From contig NC_089855.1 of NCBI RefSeq assembly GCF_036373705.1, forward strand, positions 31,894,719-31,958,718: a DNA stretch of 64,000 nt, read 5' to 3'. Positions 63,549 through 64,000 of the stretch are shown one piece after another. Under the pieces are notes generated by a model. That model saw only the letters and a program-made list of their open reading frames with translations. It made no database searches and was not told the DNA's origin. The stretch is from Amia ocellicauda. Taxonomy: Eukaryota > Chordata > Actinopteri > Amiiformes > Amiidae. Numbering within the stretch: position 1 is the stretch's first letter; every line of letters starts with the position of its first letter. The position numbers and the translations under genes were made by a program.

Positions 63549-64000
63549 GTCAGCAGCGACAGCAAAACGTACGTCCCGTTCCAGGCAGCCGCCCCACTGA
63601 TGATGACGTGTTGACGCCATGAACGCAATCACTTTGTAGCCACATGGGAAATTCACAGCCATTAGATGTGGCTGTACAGTCTGTAGAAGCTTTCAAATGG
63701 GATGTTTCCAAAACACTTGAAACATATCTTGGTAAAATGGTGGCCGAACAAATACACAATGAGGTCTTATGAATTGGCAGAAGGCTTTGATTTCCTGTTA
63801 TGTAGGAAACAATCAAAGAGGACGATTGTGTTTGGAATGTTTTAACATCATAGGATATGTGTCCCCAATGCTGTAAAAATGTAACTGTTCGTAGAATAAT
63901 AGAGCAGTGCTTCATACGTCTAGTGGCGTTTTGAATTCTGGGAACACACCCATATAATTGGCATTCAGCACTCCTACACAGCATTGGAAGAACAATGGGT
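63549..64000 (+). other. tsga10: Start of the next tsga10 intron
   Basis: After the GTCAGC donor at 63549 the frame runs on to a TGA near 63612, so either the intron continues past the window or a minor form ends here. No further exon is visible before the window ends. Confidence 0.5.

Overview
This window is vertebrate nuclear DNA, most likely from a ray-finned fish. Every gene is split by GT-AG introns and is recognisable from vertebrate protein families. The introns and spacers carry fish-type Tc1/mariner transposons with TA target duplications, small foldback or MITE elements, tRNA-derived SINE tails and a degraded LINE 3' end. These repeat families fit an early-branching ray-finned fish or an early teleost, but I cannot name the species from the sequence. 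There are no prokaryotic features, CRISPR arrays, rRNA or convincing tRNA genes.

Layout. Six protein genes alternate strictly in strand: eif5b (-, 1.2-28.8 kb, 24 coding exons, complete), txndc9 (+, 29.6-34.9 kb, complete), mrpl30 (-, 35.6-37.5 kb, complete), mitd1 (+, 38.4-43.0 kb, complete), lipt1 (-, 43.5-44.6 kb, intronless coding region, complete) and tsga10 (+, promoter about 46.7 kb, coding exons 48.6-63.5 kb, 3' end outside the window). The block therefore holds three head-to-head pairs (eif5b/txndc9, mrpl30/mitd1, lipt1/tsga10) joined tail to tail. As I remember it, the mammalian neighbourhood has the same order and orientation, with goose-type lysozyme genes between TXNDC9 and MRPL30. 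Here that spacer is under 1 kb and holds no gene.

I rebuilt the exons by matching frame, splice sites and family alignment. The sums divide by three and give lengths close to the human proteins: eIF5B 1226 aa, TXNDC9 226 aa, mL30 158 aa, MITD1 247 aa, LIPT1 370 aa. The tsga10 exons in the window encode 755 residues of coiled coil.

The genes are housekeeping or organelle genes with no common pathway: ribosomal subunit joining, a chaperonin cofactor, a mitoribosomal protein, abscission/ESCRT, lipoate transfer, and a centriole/sperm-tail coiled-coil protein. The most interesting points are: tsga10 coding exons that resemble the upstream part of CEP135 and lie before the usual mammalian TSGA10 start; a candidate RFX X-box in the tsga10 promoter; a GC-AG intron in mitd1; and nested or abutting Tc1 insertions. 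I did not find evidence for a wholly new biological system.
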